Shown here: positions 7,714-17,084 of the stretch, piece after piece
How the letters are laid out: each line of letters opens with the position of its first letter
Position numbering within the stretch: position 1 is the stretch's first letter
Assembly (NCBI RefSeq): GCF_023715885.1
Contig: NZ_JAMBOY010000001.1
Coordinates: forward strand, 310,001-374,000
DNA length: 64,000 nucleotides
Source of the DNA: Microbacterium hydrocarbonoxydans
GTDB lineage: Bacteria > Actinomycetota > Actinomycetes > Actinomycetales > Microbacteriaceae
Reading direction: 5' to 3'
The notes under the pieces: model-generated
Databases searched by the model: none
Seen by the model: the letters and a program-made list of their open reading frames with translations, nothing else
Told to the model about the DNA's origin: nothing
Position numbers and translations under genes: made by a program

Positions 7714-8766
7714 TCAGTCGGCGGCGTCCCCCGCGCCGATGCTGACGCGCGTGCGCGGCAGCGCTTCGGGGTGCTCGCGCTGCAGCCACGTCATCATCTG
7801 CTCGCGCACCTCGCAGCGCAGATCCCACTGGTCCGAGGAGTCTTTCGACGACATCACGAAACGCACGGTCACGTACCCTCCCTGCGAGTCGGTCACCAGC
7901 GCGCTCGACGAGCGGCCGTCCCATGCCGGAGAAGCCTCGATGATCCGCTGGAACTCGGCACGCACCTCCGCCATCGGCACGCGCCAATCGAGATCCATGT
8001 AGACCGTGCCGAGGATCGCATCGGACTTTCGTGTCCAGGTCTCGATCGGCGTGGTCGTGAAGTAGTTGCACGGCACGACCAGCCGCCGCTCATCCCAGAT
8101 GTAGACGACGACGTACGAGAGGTTGATCTCTCCGATCCGCCCCCACTCTCCCTCGACCACGACGACGTCTCCGACTCGGATCGCGTCGGTGAAGGCGACC
8201 TGCACGCCCGCGATGAGATTGCCGAGGATCGACTGCGCCGCCAGGCCGGCGATGATGCTGACGATCCCGGCCGACGCGAGAAGACTCGTGCCGACCGCGC
8301 GCATCTCGGGGAACGTGGCCAGCACCGTACCCAACGCCAGCACCGCGATGGCCACGAGGAGCAGGCGATGGATCACGAGCAGTTGCGTACGGCGGCGGCG
8401 CGCGTCAGGACCGACAAGGTGCGTCTCCTCGCGAGCCATGAGCCTCTCGAACCCGAAGGAGACCACGGCTCCGAGCAACCAGGACCCCGCGAGGATCGTC
8501 GCGATCAGGAACACGCGCGAGAGCGACGGCCACCACTGCGCTGTCGCCGGCTCTGACACCGCGCAGGCAATCCAGACGGCCACCACCGCCACCGTCGTGA
8601 GAAGCGCGCTGCGCGAGCGGCGAGCGATGTCGCGCACCCAGGCGACCTTGCGACTGATCAGCGCTGTGACGAGTGCTGTCAGCCCGAGGGCAGCGGCGGC
8701 GATGACGAGTGCGATGCCGATCGCCGCGACAGTACCAATCCAGGATTCCCATACGATTCCGGCCAT
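7714..8766 (-). CDS. MscS-family mechanosensitive channel
   Basis: Inner-membrane channel that opens under tension to release solutes during hypo-osmotic shock. About 350 residues with four predicted helices in the first 160 residues, then the MscS pore helix and beta domain: SAGIVSIIAGLAAQSILGN and GVQVAFTDAIRVGDVVVVEG, with the C-terminal vestibule domain after that. Start ATG 8766; a GTG lies one codon upstream. It ends 15 bp from the convergent emfourin gene. Confidence 0.92.
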   Translation of the reverse strand: MAGIVWESWIGTVAAIGIALVIAAAALGLTALVTALISRKVAWVRDIARRSRSALLTTVAVVAVWIACAVSEPATAQWWPSLSRVFLIATILAGSWLLGAVVSFGFERLMAREETHLVGPDARRRRTQLLVIHRLLLVAIAVLALGTVLATFPEMRAVGTSLLASAGIVSIIAGLAAQSILGNLIAGVQVAFTDAIRVGDVVVVEGEWGRIGEINLSYVVVYIWDERRLVVPCNYFTTTPIETWTRKSDAILGTVYMDLDWRVPMAEVRAEFQRIIEASPAWDGRSSSALVTDSQGGYVTVRFVMSSKDSSDQWDLRCEVREQMMTWLQREHPEALPRTRVSIGAGDAAD

Positions 8767-8878
8767 CACCCCACCCTAGGCGCGGCGCTCTGACCGGCGG
8801 CTGGGCGGCGCCCCGGCACACCGCATGCATCGCGGGCCGACCGAACGGGACCATGCGCCGCGGGGCGAGAATGGACGC

Positions 8879-9118
8879 ATGGGACTGTTCCAGCAACGAC
8901 CCGAAGAAGAAGAGAAGCAGTGGGCGCTGCCCTCCGAGCCGCTCGAGCGCGGTGAGTCGGAGGTGCTCGACACGGCGCCTGAGATCGACCCGCTGTCGAT
9001 CGGCCTCGGCGCCGAGACCGGCGGGAGTGTGAGTTCGATCGTCTTCCCGGTCGCGCCGCCGGCGCCGTCGGCCGAGTCGACCGAGGGCCGCGAGCCCGAG
9101 CCCGAGCCCGAGGACTGA
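8879..9118 (+). CDS. Small acidic hypothetical protein
   Basis: A 79-residue acidic protein (MGLFQQRPEEEEKQWALP...), with a Glu/Pro-rich N terminus, a GLGAETGG centre and a Pro-Glu repeat C terminus (EPEPEPED). No known domain recognised and no membrane segment. Probably intrinsically disordered. It starts at ATG 8879, divergent from the MscS gene. The 119 bp after it are rich in short TGCGAC words and hold no gene. Confidence 0.5.
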   Translation: MGLFQQRPEEEEKQWALPSEPLERGESEVLDTAPEIDPLSIGLGAETGGSVSSIVFPVAPPAPSAESTEGREPEPEPED

Positions 9119-9237
9119 CCCCGACGTCGCAGTTTCGCGTCGTCGTCGCACGTTCGCGCGGCCGACCTGCGACGCCGCTGCGATTCTGCGACACGGCTGC
9201 AGCGGGCACTGTCGCCCGCCGCGGCTACGGTGGAGGG

Positions 9238-10074
9238 ATGACGATCACCGCCGCGGCAGACGGTTCCGCCCTGGGCAATCCCGGCCCCAACGGCTGGGCC
9301 TGGTACATCGACGACGCGAACTGGGCAGCCGGCGGATCCCCGCACGGCACCAACAACCAGGGCGAGCTGCAAGCGGTGCTCGAGCTGCTGCGCGCGACGG
9401 CGGGCACGAACGAGAAGCTCCTCATCGAGTGCGACAGCCGCTACGTGATCGACTCGGTGACCAAGTGGATGCCGGGGTGGAAGCGCAAGGGCTGGCGCAA
9501 GTCCGACGGCGGCCCGGTGCTCAACCGCGACCTGCTCGAAGGCATCGACGAGGCGATCCGCGGCCGTGACGTCGAATTCTCGTGGGTCAAAGGCCACGCC
9601 GGGCACCCCCTCAACGAGGCCGCTGACGAGCGGGCGAACGCCGCCGCGAAGGCGTACCAGCAGAAGCAGGATCCGCGCCGCGGCCCGGGTTTCACGATGG
9701 CGACGGATGCCGGGGCGGCCGTCGCCGCATCCGCACCGATCGCGGCGAACGCCGGCACCTGGACATCCTCCGACGATGACGCCGCCCGGGCGGATGCGGT
9801 CGAAGCCGACACCGCGCGGGTCGGGACAGAGGACGGCGCGAGTGCGCCGCTCGCCGCCGCCGCGGCATCCGCTCCGTCTCCCGCCGCCGCGGCATCGCTC
9901 GCCGAGCCGCTGTGGGCCGAGGCTCCCGACCTGTTCGACGGTTTCGACGACGAGCCCTCAACCGATCCGATCGAGCTGCGCGTGCAGTTGTCGGGCGAGG
10001 AGCACGCGCGTCTCGCCGACCGCGCCGACGCGCAGGGCGTCTCGCTCGAGGAGGCCCTTCGCCGCCTCATCTGA
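9238..10074 (+). CDS. rnhA: RNase HI with Ala-rich linker and C-terminal helix motif
   Basis: Endonuclease that cleaves RNA in RNA:DNA hybrids. The RNase H fold occupies residues 1-142 with the catalytic acids in ADGSALGNPG (Asp8), NNQGELQAV, IECDSRYV and NEAADERAN. A 95-residue Ala/Asp-rich low-complexity linker follows, then a conserved-looking end (PIELRVQLSGEEHARLADRA... EEALRRLI) that resembles a ribbon-helix-helix or CopG-like segment. Typical RNase HI is about 150 residues, so the 278-residue length is unusual. GGAGGG directly precedes the ATG. Confidence 0.92.
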   Translation: MTITAAADGSALGNPGPNGWAWYIDDANWAAGGSPHGTNNQGELQAVLELLRATAGTNEKLLIECDSRYVIDSVTKWMPGWKRKGWRKSDGGPVLNRDLLEGIDEAIRGRDVEFSWVKGHAGHPLNEAADERANAAAKAYQQKQDPRRGPGFTMATDAGAAVAASAPIAANAGTWTSSDDDAARADAVEADTARVGTEDGASAPLAAAAASAPSPAAAASLAEPLWAEAPDLFDGFDDEPSTDPIELRVQLSGEEHARLADRADAQGVSLEEALRRLI

Positions 10075-10109
10075 GCGGGACCGAGAGCACTGCGGCGTAG
10101 ACTCGCGCC

Positions 10110-10499
10110 ATGTCGACACCTGCGCGCACGATCGGCCGCCTGTTCCTCGGATCCTCCCTCGTCTTCGCGGGCGTCTCGCACCTGACGTTCGCGCGAGACG
10201 AGTTCCAGGCGCAGGTGCCGGAATCGCTGCCGCTCGACCCGGACACGACCGTGCTCGCCTCGGGTGTCGTCGAGGTCGGGCTCGGCACCGCGCTGCTGTT
10301 CGCCAAGAAGCGACGCGGCCTGGTCGGAGTGATCGCCGCACTGTTCTTCATCGCGGTCTTTCCCGGCAACCTCGCCCAGTGGGTCCACCACCGCGACGGT
10401 TTCGGACTCGACACCGAGATCAAGCGGTTCGCACGGCTGTTCTTCCAGCCCGCGCTCGTCGCGCTCGCCCTCTGGTCGACGCGCGAGCCACGGCGCTGA
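10110..10499 (+). CDS. DoxX-like small membrane protein
   Basis: A 129-residue integral membrane protein with four hydrophobic segments, including IGRLFLGSSLVFAGVSHLTF near the N terminus and FFIAVFPGNLAQWVHH in the third segment, which resemble DoxX-type proteins. Function is not established. It follows rnhA by 35 bp and may be co-transcribed with it. Confidence 0.65.
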   Translation: MSTPARTIGRLFLGSSLVFAGVSHLTFARDEFQAQVPESLPLDPDTTVLASGVVEVGLGTALLFAKKRRGLVGVIAALFFIAVFPGNLAQWVHHRDGFGLDTEIKRFARLFFQPALVALALWSTREPRR

Positions 10500-10502
10500 C
10501 GA

Positions 10503-10537
10503 CGAACCGGCCAGCCCCGAGGGAGCCGGCCGGTTCG
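10503..10537. terminator. Convergent-gene hairpin terminator
   Basis: CGAACCGGCC (10503-10512) pairs with GGCCGGTTCG (10528-10537) around a 15-nt loop, 3 bp after the DoxX-like gene and before the 3' end of the convergent SRPBCC gene. Probably works in both directions. Confidence 0.6.
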
Positions 10538-10554
10538 AGTCGGAGTCGTGAACC

Positions 10555-11532
10555 TCAGACCGTCAGCAGTTCCCGCTCGAGGCGGTCGTACGACGCCTCC
10601 ATGCCGTCGGCCATGCCGGTGGCGAGGATCATGTCGCGCGTCTCCTTGTCGGGGTACTCGATGAAGAGCGTGATGAGGGTCGCGCCGTCCTCCTCGTAGA
10701 GGTTGAGGTCGTTCAGCGTCTCGACCGGCATCCCGATCATCCGCTCGGTCTGCACCGACCTGCGCGGGGCGTCGATCACGAGCGCCTCGCCCTCGAAGCC
10801 GAACGGCTCGCCCTCGGTGTCGCCGACCGGAGCCCACGAGTTGCGATACGTCTGGCCGACCTCGGTCGCGACCACGCACTCGGTCATCTCCCACCCGTCG
10901 GGTCCGAGCAGCCACTTCTTCATGAGCTCGGGCTCGTTGTGCGCCCGCCAGACCAGGTCGCGCGGTCCGTTCACAAGCCGGGTGATGCGCACGTGCGTGT
11001 CGTCGAGGATGTCGACGACGGTGCCCTTGCCCTGCGCGTAGTCGCGGAGATCCTGCAGCACCGCGTCGAGCTGGCTCATCGCCATGCGGATGCCCTCGAC
11101 CTGGCCCATCTCGACCACCTGCTCGAGCGCCTCGACCGAATCGAAGTGGCTCGTCGTGACCATGCGGGTGCCGTCGGCCGTGGACTCGAACGCGAACGAC
11201 ATGCGCTGCGCGGGGAAGCCCTCGAGCGGCTTGCCATCGGCATCCGCGAACGAGTCGAGCACCTCGAAGCCGCGCGGCTCGTCGATCGACAGGAACTCCC
11301 ACGAGCCGGAGGACGACTCGCCGCGAGGTCCGTTCATCGTGTAGTTCGCGCGTCCGCCGACCGTGTGGTCCCAGGCGGTGAACGTCGCCGGCCATCCGGG
11401 AGGTCCCCAGAAGCGCTCGAGCTGGCGCGGATCGCTGTACGCGCTCCAGACCCGCTCGATCGGCGCCGCGAAGTCCGCGACGACGGTCATGGTGAGGTTG
11501 TCGGCATCGGTGGTGATGTCGGTGACAGGCAT
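10555..11532 (-). CDS. SRPBCC protein with two AHSA1 domains
   Basis: A 325-residue tandem START-like (SRPBCC, AHSA1/CalC type) protein. Domain 1 (about 8-150) begins TVVADFAAPIERVWSAYSDP and contains RFWGPPGW; domain 2 (about 165-320) begins HVRITRLVNGPRDLVWRAHNEP with KKWLLGPDGW. Each has the hydrophobic ligand-cavity signature. Such proteins are usually downstream of an ArsR-type repressor, as here: only 2 nt separate the genes. The ligand or substrate is unknown. Confidence 0.9.
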   Translation of the reverse strand: MPVTDITTDADNLTMTVVADFAAPIERVWSAYSDPRQLERFWGPPGWPATFTAWDHTVGGRANYTMNGPRGESSSGSWEFLSIDEPRGFEVLDSFADADGKPLEGFPAQRMSFAFESTADGTRMVTTSHFDSVEALEQVVEMGQVEGIRMAMSQLDAVLQDLRDYAQGKGTVVDILDDTHVRITRLVNGPRDLVWRAHNEPELMKKWLLGPDGWEMTECVVATEVGQTYRNSWAPVGDTEGEPFGFEGEALVIDAPRRSVQTERMIGMPVETLNDLNLYEEDGATLITLFIEYPDKETRDMILATGMADGMEASYDRLERELLTV

Positions 11533-11534
11533 GA

Positions 11535-11933
11535 TCAGTTCCCTTCTTCGGTTCGTGAGGTGCTGCTGTTGTCGATGGTGTCGGATGCGGTCGGGCGCGA
11601 CGGCTCGGCCAGCAGGTCGTCGAGGCGGGCGATGCGCGACCGCCACAGCTCTTCGTATCGGGCGAGGAGCGCCCTGGCGCGGGCGATCATCTCGGGGTTC
11701 GCGCGGACGAGCCGCTCGCGTCCCTCGGCGCGCTTGACGATGAGGTTCGCCGCTTCGAGCACGGACACGTGCTTCTGGACCGCGGCGAACGACATCTCGT
11801 ATTCGGAGGCGAGGGTCGAGACGGACTGCTCCCGCTCGATCGTCCGACGCAGGATGTCGCGCCGGGTCGACGTCGCCAATGCGTGGAATACACGGTCGAC
11901 CTCCGCTTCGCTCAGTTCTCGTTGTGCAACCAT
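11535..11933 (-). CDS. ArsR-family repressor of SRPBCC operon
   Basis: A 132-residue winged-helix repressor: FHALATSTRRDILRRTI, then the recognition helix MSFAAVQKHVSVLEAA and the wing NLIVKRAEGRERLVR. No metal-binding cysteines, so it belongs to the SdpR/SRPBCC-linked subgroup rather than metal sensors. Its own start codon is inside a strong palindrome (11924-11942), which suggests tight autorepression of this two-gene operon. Confidence 0.9.
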   Translation of the reverse strand: MVAQRELSEAEVDRVFHALATSTRRDILRRTIEREQSVSTLASEYEMSFAAVQKHVSVLEAANLIVKRAEGRERLVRANPEMIARARALLARYEELWRSRIARLDDLLAEPSRPTASDTIDNSSTSRTEEGN

Positions 11934-11942
11934 TTGGTTGTA
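11924..11942. promoter_or_regulatory. Operator-like palindrome over the ArsR start codon
   Basis: GTGCAACCA and TGGTTGTAC flank a TT centre and are inverted repeats with one mismatch. The ATG of the ArsR gene (11933) is inside the left half-site. It is the most likely autoregulatory operator. Confidence 0.65.
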
Positions 11943-12016
11943 CGTTAGACCCGGGTGAAGGGGGTGTCAAGGATGTTGTCGTTGCTCGGGGCCCGAGGGT
12001 GCGCGAGAGCCGAGTC

Positions 12017-14200
12017 CTACTCGGTGGTGATCCGGTAGATCACCACATGTTCCGGGAACGATCCAGGCAGGTGCACCCCGGCGGAGGCGAGCGCGCGACC
12101 GCTGAGCACCACTCCCGATCCGTCGTCGCCGTACCACGCGGGGTCGGCGCGACCGTCGTCGGGCGTCCCCACACTGACGGGCGCGACGCGGTACCGTCGG
12201 TCGGGGTCGAGCCCGGGGATGGTGAACCTGCCGCGCGGCGACACCGTCGGACGGTCGAGGAACGCGAGGAACACGAGCGCCTCCGACCGGTCCTGCGCGA
12301 TCGCGCCGGTGACCTGAACGGCAGGGTCGATCGTGTCGGCCCGCATCATGTCGCCCGAGTGCAGCAGCCCGCGATGCGCCTTGTAGACGTCGATCCAGGC
12401 AGCCAGGTCGGCGCTCTCGCGCGCGGTGGCCTTCGCGAGGTCCCACTCTATGCCGAAGTGGCCGAACAGCGCCGTGGCGGCGCGGAACGACAGCTCATGC
12501 GTGCGACCGGTGGTGTGGTTCACGGTCGCGCCGATGTGCGAGCCGAGCAGCTCGGCGGGCATCAACTGCATCGTCCACCGCATCATCTGCTGACGCTCGA
12601 GCGGGTCGATGCAATCGCTGACCCACACGCGGTCGGTGCGCTCAATGACGCCGAGGTCGACCCGCGCGCCGCCGGACGAGCACGATTCGATCTCGAGGTC
12701 GGGGAACCGGCGCTTCAGCTCGTCCATCAGCCGGTAGGCGGCGAGCGTCTGCTCATGCACCCCGGCGGCTCCGGAGGGCGCAGTCCCCGCGTCGATGAGA
12801 TCGCGGTTGTGATCCCACTTGATGTACGCGATGTCGTGCGCTTCCAGGATCGCCGTCATGTCGGCGAGCACGTGCTCGAACGCCGCCGGAATGCCGAGGT
12901 TCAGCACCTGCTGGTTCCGACCCCGGATCGGGAGCCGCCCTCCGGTCTGCATCATCCACTCGGGGTGAGCCCGCGCGAGCTCGCTCTCCTCGTTCACCAT
13001 CTCCGGCTCGAACCAGAGCCCGAACTCCATGCCGAGCGCTGTCACCCGCTCGACGAGGGGCCCGAGACCGTCGGGCCAGACGTCGCGGTCGACCGTCCAG
13101 TCGCCGAGACCGATCGTGTCGTCGCGCCGCCCGAGGAACCAGCCGTCGTCGAGCACGAATCGCTCGACCCCGAGTGCCGCGGCACGGTCGGCGAGGTCGA
13201 GCAGACGCAGCACGTCGTGGTCGAAGTACACCGCTTCCCAGACGTTCAACGTCACCGGACGCGGCCTCGTCGGGTGACTCGCCCGGGCGCGGAGGAAGCG
13301 ATGGAAGCGGTGCGCCTGGGCGTCGAGGCCGTCACCGTAGGCGGCGTACACCCACGGCGAACGGTAGCTCTCGCCCTGCGCGAGACGCACTTCGCCGGGC
13401 AGCAGGAGCTCTCCCCCGCCGATGACCGGCGACCCCGTGGAGAGCTGTTCCACGTAGTGGCGGTGGTTGCCGCTGAAGCCGACGTGCACCCCCCACACCT
13501 CACCGGAGGAGAACTCGAAGCCGCGGGTGCCGACGCTCAGGACCGTCGCGGCATCCGGACCGGTGCGCCCCTTGCGACCCTCGCGCTCGTGGATGCCGAC
13601 CACGAGGTCATGACGCTGCGGCACCCGCTCGCGACTCCAGCGGCCGGCGAAGTCGAGTACCTCGCGGGCTCGGACGGGCACGGGGAACGCGAGGTTCACG
13701 TCGCCGACCGTGTAGACGCGCGCGACGTCGTTGCGCAGGTCCGCCCGCGCTCGGAGCAGACCGCTCTCGAGCAGCTCCAGTTCCAGGGTGAGACTCAGTC
13801 CCGCGACCGGGTCGTGCGCGTGGACGGCGACGAGCGCCGCACCCGCCTCGATCAGTCCGCCGCCGACGGTCGCGCCGTCGAGCTCGATGCGGTGAACGGC
13901 GAATCGCGGCGACCACGCCGTACCGTCGCGATGGCCGACGATGCCCGGCTTGCCCTCCCATCCGGCATGATGTTCGGGCACGACGGCCACGCGCACGGCG
14001 CCGTCGACGACGTTGCCGCTCGACGGTTCGACGCCGGCGAGCGCGAGGGCGGCGACGTCGTCGATGGTCTGTGCTCCGAGGTCTGCGCCCCAGTGCACGA
14101 TCGAGGGCAGACGCTGCTCCGTCACATCCAGCACCAGGCTCACGCCGGCGGCGGAGAGGTGGATGAACGTATCGGCCACGACGCCGTCGGCCGGCGTCAT
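12017..14200 (-). CDS. GH36 alpha-galactosidase
   Basis: Retaining glycoside hydrolase of 727 residues that removes alpha-linked galactose from oligosaccharides such as melibiose or raffinose. GH36 hallmarks are [10 protein letters not shown] in the barrel, the nucleophile Asp463 in [18 protein letters not shown], and the acid/base Asp529 in VSDCIDP. There is no signal peptide, so it acts on imported sugars. It is the last gene of a six-gene minus-strand operon (substrate-binding protein, two permeases, dehydrogenase, ThuA protein, this gene), overlapping the ThuA gene by 4 bp. Confidence 0.94.
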   Translation of the reverse strand: MTPADGVVADTFIHLSAAGVSLVLDVTEQRLPSIVHWGADLGAQTIDDVAALALAGVEPSSGNVVDGAVRVAVVPEHHAGWEGKPGIVGHRDGTAWSPRFAVHRIELDGATVGGGLIEAGAALVAVHAHDPVAGLSLTLELELLESGLLRARADLRNDVARVYTVGDVNLAFPVPVRAREVLDFAGRWSRERVPQRHDLVVGIHEREGRKGRTGPDAATVLSVGTRGFEFSSGEVWGVHVGFSGNHRHYVEQLSTGSPVIGGGELLLPGEVRLAQGESYRSPWVYAAYGDGLDAQAHRFHRFLRARASHPTRPRPVTLNVWEAVYFDHDVLRLLDLADRAAALGVERFVLDDGWFLGRRDDTIGLGDWTVDRDVWPDGLGPLVERVTALGMEFGLWFEPEMVNEESELARAHPEWMMQTGGRLPIRGRNQQVLNLGIPAAFEHVLADMTAILEAHDIAYIKWDHNRDLIDAGTAPSGAAGVHEQTLAAYRLMDELKRRFPDLEIESCSSGGARVDLGVIERTDRVWVSDCIDPLERQQMMRWTMQLMPAELLGSHIGATVNHTTGRTHELSFRAATALFGHFGIEWDLAKATARESADLAAWIDVYKAHRGLLHSGDMMRADTIDPAVQVTGAIAQDRSEALVFLAFLDRPTVSPRGRFTIPGLDPDRRYRVAPVSVGTPDDGRADPAWYGDDGSGVVLSGRALASAGVHLPGSFPEHVVIYRITTE

Positions 14201-15030
14201 GCTCCCGCGTCCCGCGGCTCGATGAGCTCGCGCGTGTAGTAGTCGATCAACCCGTCCGGGCCGGTCAGCACCGGACGATCGAAGTCGCCTGACAGGTACA
14301 TCGGCGTCACGAGATACGACTCGCGCGGGTGCGTCGGCCGCGCCCAGCGCACGCCGTTGGCGATCACGCGCTGCACGTCGGGATGATGGTAGACCGGATA
14401 GATCTCGTCGCCGGGGCTGAAGTAGAAGACCCGACCGTGTCCGCGCCGGTAGGTGATGCCGCTGCGGAACACCTCGCCGCCCGAGAAGCTGCTGATGAAG
14501 ATCAGCTCATCCGGTTCGGGGATGTCGAAATACTCGCCGTACATCTCCTGGCCGGGGATGATCAGCGGCTGCGGCACGCCTTCGGCGATCGGATGCCGGG
14601 GGTCGACGGTCCACACCAGCTCGCGGTCGTTGTCGTTGCGCCAGCGCAGACTGCACGTCGTGCCCATGAGCCGACGGAAGATCTTCGAGTGGTGGCCGGA
14701 GTGCAGAACGATGATGCCCATACCCTCGAGGACGTGGCGCTGGATGCGCTCGACGACCTCGTCGGAGACCTCCTCGTGCGCGGTGTGACCCCACCACAGC
14801 AGCACGTCGGTCGCCGAGAGGGTCTCTTCGGTCATGCCGTGCTCCGGCTCGTCGAGCACCCGGGTCGACACCGTCACGTCTTCGCCGAGCAGGCGGGTGA
14901 TGCCCTCGGCGATCGTCGAATGCATGCCGTCGGGGTAGATCCCCTGCACGACGGGATTCACCTGCTCGTGACGGTTCTCACCCCAGACGACGACGCGGAT
15001 CGGCTCGGAAGTACTTGCGGTGGGGGTCAT
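14197..15030 (-). CDS. ThuA-like (trehalose utilisation) domain protein
   Basis: A 277-residue protein with a class-I glutamine-amidotransferase-like ThuA fold: [11 protein letters not shown] at the N terminus, [26 protein letters not shown] and [17 protein letters not shown]. In rhizobia ThuA acts with the dehydrogenase ThuB on 3-keto-sugar intermediates. Here a Gfo/Idh/MocA dehydrogenase gene is directly upstream with a 4-bp overlap, so a 3-keto-glycoside route is a plausible inference. GGAGG precedes the ATG at 15030. Confidence 0.87.
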   Translation of the reverse strand: MTPTASTSEPIRVVVWGENRHEQVNPVVQGIYPDGMHSTIAEGITRLLGEDVTVSTRVLDEPEHGMTEETLSATDVLLWWGHTAHEEVSDEVVERIQRHVLEGMGIIVLHSGHHSKIFRRLMGTTCSLRWRNDNDRELVWTVDPRHPIAEGVPQPLIIPGQEMYGEYFDIPEPDELIFISSFSGGEVFRSGITYRRGHGRVFYFSPGDEIYPVYHHPDVQRVIANGVRWARPTHPRESYLVTPMYLSGDFDRPVLTGPDGLIDYYTRELIEPRDAGA

Positions 15031-16193
15031 CGGGCGCCTCCTGACGCGTGTGGGACGGACTGCGGGGACGTTCCCCAGGGCGGGGTGGCGATGGCTTCGG
15101 CTGCACTCGGCCACGAGCGCAGCACCTCGACGACGTCGCCGCTCCGCTCGTCGGCGATGGCCTGGGCGAGGGACTCCTCCAGCAGGTCCGCGAGCACGAC
15201 CCGGTCGCCCCCGCGTTCGCTGCTGCGGATGGCGCCCTCGACCATCGCGAGGGTCATGACGTTCGTGCGCACCTCGTTCTGCGGCGTGTTGCCGGTCGCG
15301 AGGGCGCCGACGAACTCCTCCAGCGCCCCCTCGATGCCTTCGCTGGACTCGCCGACCTCGACGGCGACGCCGGCGGCATCCGCCTGCACGAGATGATCGC
15401 CGTCCCAGTGAGCGGCCCCCGCCTCGCCGTAGACGTGCCAGTCGGCGTTCCACGAGGTCTGCAGACCCGGGGTGCAGCGGCTGCCGGAGTAGACGAAGCG
15501 CGCACCCGAGGCGAGGTCGAAGGTCGCGGTCGCCGCGGCGTCGCCGGCGAACCAGCTCCACGGCGGGTTCCAGGAGTCGCAGCGCACCGACACGGGCTCG
15601 TCGACCGTGAGGTAGCGCAGCATGTCGAAGTGGTGGACCGACATGTCGACCAGGAGCGGATGCGCCATCTGCTCGCGGAAGCCGGGCTCGTGGTCTTCAT
15701 GGAAGAACTGGGCGTGCACCGCGCCGAGGGCGCCGAGCTGCGCGGCGGCATCGCGGAACGCGGCGAGGTGGCGGAAGTACCGACGGGACTGGCTCGCCAT
15801 GAGCAGTCCGCCGGTGAGATCGGCCAGCGCGACCTGGCGGAGCGCCTCCGAGACGGTCGGAGCCAGCGGCTTCTCGCACAGCACGGGGAGGCCGGAACGC
15901 ATCGCCTCCTCGTTGACCACGCGGTGCGCCTGCGGCACCGTCACGTTGATCACCGCCCTGGCCCCTGACCGTTTCACGACGTCGGCGAGCGACGAGCCGA
16001 CAACCGCGTCCGCCAGTCCGATCGACGACACGGTGCGCGTCGCGAGATCGACGTCGAGGTCGACGACGCCCACGGGCTCCGCATGCGCGGAGCGCGCCAG
16101 CATCCGCAGCCACTCGCCGCCCATGGCGCCGGCGCCCACGACGACGACGCGCAGCCTCTCGTCCGGCGACTCTGATCCGCTCATCCCGGTCAT
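15027..16193 (-). CDS. Gfo/Idh/MocA-family sugar dehydrogenase
   Basis: NAD(P)-dependent oxidoreductase of 388 residues. The N-terminal Rossmann domain has [13 protein letters not shown] and the family motif EKP ([10 protein letters not shown]); the C-terminal alpha/beta domain has [13 protein letters not shown]. Likely oxidises a hydroxyl of a sugar or sugar derivative imported by the adjacent ABC transporter. Start ATG 16193 overlaps the permease stop codon (ATGA); a second ATG three codons later is possible. Not assigned as inositol dehydrogenase, because it belongs to the galactoside operon rather than the iol cluster. Confidence 0.88.
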   Translation of the reverse strand: MTGMSGSESPDERLRVVVVGAGAMGGEWLRMLARSAHAEPVGVVDLDVDLATRTVSSIGLADAVVGSSLADVVKRSGARAVINVTVPQAHRVVNEEAMRSGLPVLCEKPLAPTVSEALRQVALADLTGGLLMASQSRRYFRHLAAFRDAAAQLGALGAVHAQFFHEDHEPGFREQMAHPLLVDMSVHHFDMLRYLTVDEPVSVRCDSWNPPWSWFAGDAAATATFDLASGARFVYSGSRCTPGLQTSWNADWHVYGEAGAAHWDGDHLVQADAAGVAVEVGESSEGIEGALEEFVGALATGNTPQNEVRTNVMTLAMVEGAIRSSERGGDRVVLADLLEESLAQAIADERSGDVVEVLRSWPSAAEAIATPPWGTSPQSVPHASGGAR

Positions 16194-17083
16194 CCCTTGA
16201 TCGCGCCGCCGAGGCTCGTGCGCAGCAGGTGTTTGCGCACGAACACGTAGAGAACGGCGGGTGGTACGAGGTACACGATCGCACTCGCGGCGAGCAGGCC
16301 CCAGTCGACCTGGTTGTACTCGCTGAAGGCTCGGAAGAGTCCGATGGAAAGCGGGTACAGATCCGCGTTCTGCAGCAGCACGAGCGGCGTCAGGAAGTCG
16401 CCCCACACGCCCATGAAGCTCAGCATCGCCGCAGCGCCCAGCCCCGGTCCGACCAGAGGGAGCACGACTCGCCAGATGGCCTGGAGGCGGGAGTTGCCGT
16501 CGATCCAGGCGGCCTCTTCGAGCTCGATCGGCACGGCGGCGATCGTGCCGGCGAGCAGCCAGAGCGTGACCGGCAGCTGGAACGCCGCCTCGACGATGAT
16601 GAGGCCGAACAGGCTGTTCGAGAGTCCGATGTTCACCATGATGAGGTACAGCGCGACGATCGTGGCCGGCGCCGGGATCACCCGGATGAGGAGGATGCCG
16701 AACATGAAGAATCGGCGGCCCTTGAACCGGTAGCGTGCGAGCGCGTACCCACCGGCGAGACCGAGCGCGAGGTTGAGCACGGTGGCGCTGACGCCGATGA
16801 TGAGGCTGTTCACGAGCAGCTGCGGCGTCGCGGCATCCGTGAAGAACTTCACGAAGTTCTCCATCGCGAAGGTCGGCCACTGCACTGTCGGCCCCGCCTC
16901 GGAGTCGACTGCGCTCAGCACCACCCAGGCGAACGGCACGAGGCAGAAAAGCGCCATCAGCGAGATGAGGATGTAGCCGAGCGTCCGCTGCACGGCCGCG
17001 ATCGGCGTCAGGGGGCGCCGCCGCATCTTCTGCGCTGGTGCCTCGGCGACCGCGACGGGCGCGGTGGAGATCACGGATGTCAT
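16190..17083 (-). CDS. ABC sugar transporter permease (MalG type)
   Basis: A 297-residue inner-membrane permease with six predicted helices. The EAA loop that contacts the ATPase is EEAAWIDGNSRLQAIWRVVLP. It forms the transport pore with the MalF-type partner; one nucleotide separates the two genes. No ATPase gene is in this operon, so a shared MsiK-type ATPase is probably used, as is common in actinobacteria. Confidence 0.92.
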   Translation of the reverse strand: MTSVISTAPVAVAEAPAQKMRRRPLTPIAAVQRTLGYILISLMALFCLVPFAWVVLSAVDSEAGPTVQWPTFAMENFVKFFTDAATPQLLVNSLIIGVSATVLNLALGLAGGYALARYRFKGRRFFMFGILLIRVIPAPATIVALYLIMVNIGLSNSLFGLIIVEAAFQLPVTLWLLAGTIAAVPIELEEAAWIDGNSRLQAIWRVVLPLVGPGLGAAAMLSFMGVWGDFLTPLVLLQNADLYPLSIGLFRAFSEYNQVDWGLLAASAIVYLVPPAVLYVFVRKHLLRTSLGGAIKG

Positions 17084-17084
17084 G

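Noticed and set aside
11879-14239. Very long open frame (786 codons) on the plus strand
   Set aside because: It is antisense to a complete GH36 alpha-galactosidase with all catalytic motifs; the predicted protein is His/Arg/Val-rich without domains, a normal effect of high third-position GC.
15027-16193. Inositol 2-dehydrogenase (iolG)
   Set aside because: It belongs to the Gfo/Idh/MocA family but lies in the galactoside operon with a ThuA gene, not in the iol operon.
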